DNA of 16,595 bases, from NCBI RefSeq assembly GCF_020742175.1, contig NZ_DYXM01000219.1, positions 1-16,595 on the forward strand. The letters run 5' to 3'. The notes beneath the pieces are model-generated. The model ran no database searches. It was given only the letters and a program-made list of their open reading frames with translations, and was not told the DNA's origin. Shown piece after piece: positions 13,539-16,595 of the stretch (positions within the stretch are counted from its first letter, which is position 1; each line of letters starts with the position of its first letter). A program made the translations under genes and the position numbers. Source of the DNA: Dietzia timorensis. GTDB lineage: Bacteria > Actinomycetota > Actinomycetes > Mycobacteriales > Mycobacteriaceae.

Positions 13539-14459
13539 ATGAACACCATGACGATCGCCGAGCAGCGCACCGCAAACCTCGCCACGCCTGCCCTCTCGCA
13601 CAACACTCGCAAAATTAAGGGCCATGCACATGCGTGGTACCCATATTCTGCCTGCGGAAAGACGTGCACCACGCGTGCTCTGGACGAGACCAGGGAGTCG
13701 GGGAGCGCGATCGCCGCACGCCTTGCGGGGCTGGCGCGATTGCCTCTGTTCATCGGGGCGAGCGCGGTCGCCGTAGCTCTCCCGCAGCGAGGTCGATCGG
13801 TTATGGGCCCGAAGATAGCTCGAAAGTTCCTTCGGTCGTTCGGTGTCGAGGTGGTCGTGGACGCGCCGGACCGCGCGACGGAGGCGCTTCGCCAGGAGGG
13901 GGTGCTCATCGCCGTCAACCACCACACATGGTGGGACGTGTTCGTGCTCGCGTCGATCGCCCCGGTTCGTTTCATCGCCCGAAACGATCTCGCTGCAATT
14001 CCACTTCTCGGCTCCGTTATTGCACGAATGGGCACCATCTTCATCGACCGAGCATCCCTAAGGACTCTGCCCGGCGTCGTTTCGACCGCGGCCGAAACGA
14101 TGCGCGACGGCCACAATGTCGTCGCATTCCCGGAGGCGACGACTTGGTGTGGGGAGGCGCATGGCCGCTTCCGGCCGGCTATCTTCCAAGCCGCGCTCGA
14201 CTCGGGTGCGCCCGTGCTTCCCGTGCACATCGAATACCGCAATGATCGGGGCGAGAGGACGGCCGCTGCGGCTTTCATCGGAAAAGACACGGTCCTGAGT
14301 TCGATATGGAACATGCTCTCGGGCAGGTGCAAGACGATTCACGTCCGGCTTTACCCCCCACTTCGCCCTGGCATGAACGCACCGGGGAAGCGACAAGACC
14401 TCGCCGCCGTCACCCACAGGGTCATCTTCGGTGACGACGGCGAGCGCGACCACCGTTGA
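13539..14459 (+). CDS. PlsC-type lysophospholipid (1-acylglycerol-3-phosphate) acyltransferase
   Basis: The 306-residue protein transfers a fatty acyl group to a glycerolipid acceptor at the inner membrane face. The acyltransferase motifs are in order: NHHTWWD (127-133, catalytic H128 and D133), MGTIFIDR (164-171), FPEATTWCG (197-205, the FPEGT motif with Gly replaced by A200), and VLPVHIEY (226-233). A hydrophobic segment at about 67-82 may touch the membrane. The N-terminal part includes HAWYPYSACGKTC (31-43), with a CGxxC pattern that I recall in mycobacterial relatives upstream of a cysteine desulfurase gene. ATG 13539 lacks a clear ribosome site, and ATG 13548 is possible. The cysteine desulfurase gene starts 49 bp downstream. 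The acceptor lipid cannot be named. Confidence 0.88.
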   Translation: MNTMTIAEQRTANLATPALSHNTRKIKGHAHAWYPYSACGKTCTTRALDETRESGSAIAARLAGLARLPLFIGASAVAVALPQRGRSVMGPKIARKFLRSFGVEVVVDAPDRATEALRQEGVLIAVNHHTWWDVFVLASIAPVRFIARNDLAAIPLLGSVIARMGTIFIDRASLRTLPGVVSTAAETMRDGHNVVAFPEATTWCGEAHGRFRPAIFQAALDSGAPVLPVHIEYRNDRGERTAAAAFIGKDTVLSSIWNMLSGRCKTIHVRLYPPLRPGMNAPGKRQDLAAVTHRVIFGDDGERDHR

Positions 14460-14508
14460 GCGGACGGTTGCGCCCACGCGGGATCGCCGGACTAATGTCG
14501 TAGAGGTC

Positions 14509-15720
14509 ATGAGCACCCGCCACTACCTCGATCACGCGGCCACGACGCCACCGCGGCCTGCGGCGATGGCTGCGTTCTCCGCGGCCTCAACCGGGCAGAA
14601 CGCCTCCTCTCTGCATGCCGACGGCCGTGCGGCCCGTAGCGCGCTGGAACAGGCGCGAGACACTGTCGCCGAATGCCTCGGGGCGTCGCCGAGCGAGGTC
14701 GTCTTCACCTCCGGCGGAACCGAATCCGACAACATCGGGATCCTCGGAGCGGCGAGAGCCGCGCGTGCGGCCGGTAAACAGGCGGTCGTCGCGGTGTCCG
14801 CGGCCGAGCATCATTCGGTGCTCGATTCGGCCGCGCAGGCCGCCAAGGAAGGCGGGCGTGTAGTCACGATCGACGTCGACCCGGACGGCGTGCCGTTGTC
14901 CGGCGAGATCGAGGAGATCGCTGCCGGAGTTGCCGAGACGCCGGACGAGTTCCTCGTCCTCGGCGCGATGGTTGCGAACAACGAGATCGGCACGATCACC
15001 AACACGGTAGACATCGCCCGCGCCCTGGCGGGAACCGAGGCGCATCTGCACGCCGATGCCGTGCAGGCCGCGGGCCACATCCCGGTCGATTTCTCCGCGT
15101 CCGGTGCGCATTCGATGAGCATCTCGGGACACAAGTTCGGCGCGCCCATGGGGATCGGGGCGCTACTCATCCGTAGGGACGCACCAGTGCAACCACTTGG
15201 CTTCGGTGGAGGGCAGGAGCGAGACCTCCGCTCGGGGAGCGTCAACGTGCCCGGCGCGGTAGCCATGGCGACCGCGCTCAAAGAGGCGACCGAGGAATTG
15301 GAACGCTCCGCGCAGGCACTCGTTGCGCTGCGCGACCGGCTCATCGATGGGATCCGGAACGCAGTACCCGGCGCTGAGCTCGTCGGCCCTGAGGGCCGCG
15401 GGGAGAGCGATCGACGCCTGCCGGGGAACGTGAACATGCTCTTCCCGGGGCGCGAAGGCGAATCGATGCTCACGCTTCTCGACCAGGCGGGGATCTCTTG
15501 TTCGACCGGCTCGGCGTGCACGGCAGGGGTGGCGGAAGCCAGCCATGTGGCACTCGCCACCGGTTTTGAGGTAAGCGATGCGAAGTCTGTATTGCGGTTT
15601 AGTCTCGGCTGGACCAGCACCGACGCCGACATCGATGCGACAATCGCGGCGATAGGCGACGTCGCCGACAAGGCGCGGAGGCCCGACGTCGCACGCTCTC
15701 GACTTCGCCCTGGGCGGTAA
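14509..15720 (+). CDS. Cysteine desulfurase (IscS/NifS family)
   Basis: The 403-residue PLP enzyme removes sulfur from cysteine and passes it on as a persulfide. Key residues are visible: YLDHAATTPPRP at the start, H101 (AEHHSVLD, stacks on PLP), N157 and N158 with E159 (ANNEIGT), D183 and Q186 (HADAVQAAGH), the PLP lysine K209 (SGHKFGAP), and the persulfide cysteine C337 in STGSACTAG, in a class I-type loop; C331 lies nearby. The length is normal. ATG 14509 gives the family N-terminus; the frame reaches back to 14431 inside the acyltransferase gene, but that extra part does not match. mnmA follows 77 bp later, so this enzyme probably supplies sulfur for tRNA thiolation. Because actinobacteria usually build Fe-S clusters with SufS, I leave the symbol blank. 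Confidence 0.93.
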   Translation: MSTRHYLDHAATTPPRPAAMAAFSAASTGQNASSLHADGRAARSALEQARDTVAECLGASPSEVVFTSGGTESDNIGILGAARAARAAGKQAVVAVSAAEHHSVLDSAAQAAKEGGRVVTIDVDPDGVPLSGEIEEIAAGVAETPDEFLVLGAMVANNEIGTITNTVDIARALAGTEAHLHADAVQAAGHIPVDFSASGAHSMSISGHKFGAPMGIGALLIRRDAPVQPLGFGGGQERDLRSGSVNVPGAVAMATALKEATEELERSAQALVALRDRLIDGIRNAVPGAELVGPEGRGESDRRLPGNVNMLFPGREGESMLTLLDQAGISCSTGSACTAGVAEASHVALATGFEVSDAKSVLRFSLGWTSTDADIDATIAAIGDVADKARRPDVARSRLRPGR

Positions 15721-15797
15721 CACGCGCAACAATAGAGGGAATCGAACCGAATGCGGCTGAACTCACGACGACGAAGCAACAGGGGAGTGCACGGGCA

Positions 15798-16595
15798 ATG
15801 AAGGTACTTGCGGCAATGAGTGGCGGTGTGGACTCGGCGGTGGCCGCGGCCCGCGCCGTCGCCGCCGGCCACGAGGTCATCGGGGTGCACCTGGCGCTGT
15901 CGACGAACCCCGCGACCCTGCGCACCGGTTCGCGCGGGTGCTGCTCGCGGGAGGATGCCGGAGATGCGCGCCGCGTCGCCGACATGCTCGGTATCCCGTT
16001 CTACGTGTGGGATTTCGCCGAACGGTTCCGTGAGGACGTCATCGAGGACTTCGTCGCCTCCTACGCAGCGGGCGAAACGCCGAATCCGTGCCTGCGCTGC
16101 AACGAGAAGATCAAGTTCGAGGCGCTCCTCGAGCGCGGGATCGAGATGGGCTACGACGCCGTGGCGACCGGGCACTACGCACGGTTGGCGCGGGAGGTCG
16201 ACGCCGACGGCACCACGCGCACTGTCCTGCGGCGCGCGGTCGACGAGGCGAAGGACCAGTCGTACGTGCTCGGCGTGCTCACCCCGGAGCAGCTCGAGCA
16301 CTCGATGTTCCCGCTCGGCGATTCGCTCAAGCCGGACGTGCGCGCCGAGGCCGAGGCGGCCGGTTTCACGGTGGCGAGCAAGCCCGACTCCCACGACATC
16401 TGTTTCATCCCCTCCGGGGATACCCAGGCGTTCCTCGGAGCGAAGATCGGGCTGCGTCCCGGAGCTATGGTCGATGCCTCTACAGGTGAAGAACTGGGTA
16501 CGCACGAAGGCGTGCACGGCTTCACCATCGGCCAGCGTAAGGGGCTGGGGCTCGAACGTCCTGCGCCGGACGGCAAGCCCCGGTATGTGACGTCG
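15798..16595 (+). CDS. mnmA: tRNA-specific 2-thiouridylase MnmA, 5' part (3' end outside window)
   Basis: The frame from ATG 15798 stays open to the last base and gives 266 residues of the enzyme that adds sulfur to uridine 34 of tRNA for Lys, Glu and Gln. The ATP-pyrophosphatase loop SGGVDS is at 8-13, the nucleophile C98 in NPCLRCN (96-102), GHYARL at 125-130, the KDQSYVLGVL stretch at 152-161, and the second cysteine C202 in DICFIPSGDTQ (200-210). HGFTIGQRKGLG (240-251) begins the C-terminal domain, of which only the start is present. A ribosome site AGGGGAG (15781-15787) lies 10 nt upstream. The desulfurase gene just before it is the likely sulfur source. I translated this frame directly, because it has no stop inside the window. 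Confidence 0.95.
   Translation, partial: MKVLAAMSGGVDSAVAAARAVAAGHEVIGVHLALSTNPATLRTGSRGCCSREDAGDARRVADMLGIPFYVWDFAERFREDVIEDFVASYAAGETPNPCLRCNEKIKFEALLERGIEMGYDAVATGHYARLAREVDADGTTRTVLRRAVDEAKDQSYVLGVLTPEQLEHSMFPLGDSLKPDVRAEAEAAGFTVASKPDSHDICFIPSGDTQAFLGAKIGLRPGAMVDASTGEELGTHEGVHGFTIGQRKGLGLERPAPDGKPRYVTS

Noticed and set aside
12329..14332. A 667-residue open frame on the minus strand across etfA and the acyltransferase gene
   Set aside because: It runs opposite to clearly conserved genes, crosses a strong terminator, and its translation shows no family motif. Long antisense frames are common in GC-rich coding DNA.
14811..16517. A 568-residue open frame on the minus strand opposite the cysteine desulfurase and mnmA
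   Set aside because: Both plus-strand genes have full catalytic motifs; this frame is a codon-bias shadow with no recognisable domain.
1..16595. A mobile element, prophage or defence island
   Set aside because: There is no transposase, integrase, phage structural gene, direct repeat at borders or tRNA in the window, and the gene content is conserved housekeeping type.

Overview
The window is chromosomal core DNA of a high-GC Gram-positive bacterium, most likely of the order Mycobacteriales (Corynebacterium/Dietzia/Mycobacterium relatives). The basis is protein content and gene order: a Mycobacterium-like etfBA pair, nucS (the mismatch-repair endonuclease of actinobacteria that lack MutS/MutL) just downstream of atpC with a DUF2550 gene between them, and plsC-like, cysteine desulfurase and mnmA genes in a row. 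I cannot fix the genus. I see no insertion sequence, prophage, CRISPR, tRNA or rRNA, and nothing that looks recently transferred.

Layout. (1) 1-1126: end of the ATP synthase operon (3' part of atpD, complete atpC), closed by a strong intrinsic terminator. (2) 1194-2705: a plus-strand group of DUF2550 membrane protein, nucS (TTG start) and a 100-residue Cys/His protein. (3) 2702-4386: two minus-strand genes, a long coiled-coil protein with a DivIVA-like N-terminus and exact 11-residue repeats, and a methylmalonyl-CoA epimerase-like protein. (4) 4387-4569: a divergent promoter region with a TATAAT box, an AT-rich palindrome and a possible 27-codon leader ORF whose stop overlaps the thiolase start. 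(5) 4570-9729: plus-strand acetyl-CoA acetyltransferase, a cysteine-free thioredoxin/TPR protein (CnoX-like), a short-chain dehydrogenase, an ABC ATPase without a permease, and a SAM-dependent methyltransferase with a THUMP-like tail. (6) 9726-11132: a minus-strand lipoprotein with PQQ-type beta-propeller repeats. (7) 11133-11550: a 418-bp intergenic region with a perfect 9-bp-arm palindrome and a candidate etf promoter. (8) 11551-13416: etfB and etfA, closed by a second strong terminator. (9) 13539-16595: a PlsC-type acyltransferase, a cysteine desulfurase and the 5' part of mnmA.

How the genes relate. Energy and acyl-CoA metabolism dominate: ATP synthase, electron-transfer flavoprotein (which collects electrons from acyl-CoA dehydrogenases), thiolase and the epimerase. 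The cysteine desulfurase next to mnmA points to sulfur delivery for 2-thiouridine in tRNA. NucS provides mismatch repair. Two convergent gene pairs (2702-2705 and 9726-9729) end on one shared CTAG.

This is mostly an ordinary housekeeping region. The points most worth a second look are the leader ORF before the thiolase, the two palindromic operator candidates (4388-4408 and 11401-11424), the hendecad coiled-coil protein, the cysteine-free thioredoxin-fold protein, and the small Cys/His protein downstream of nucS.
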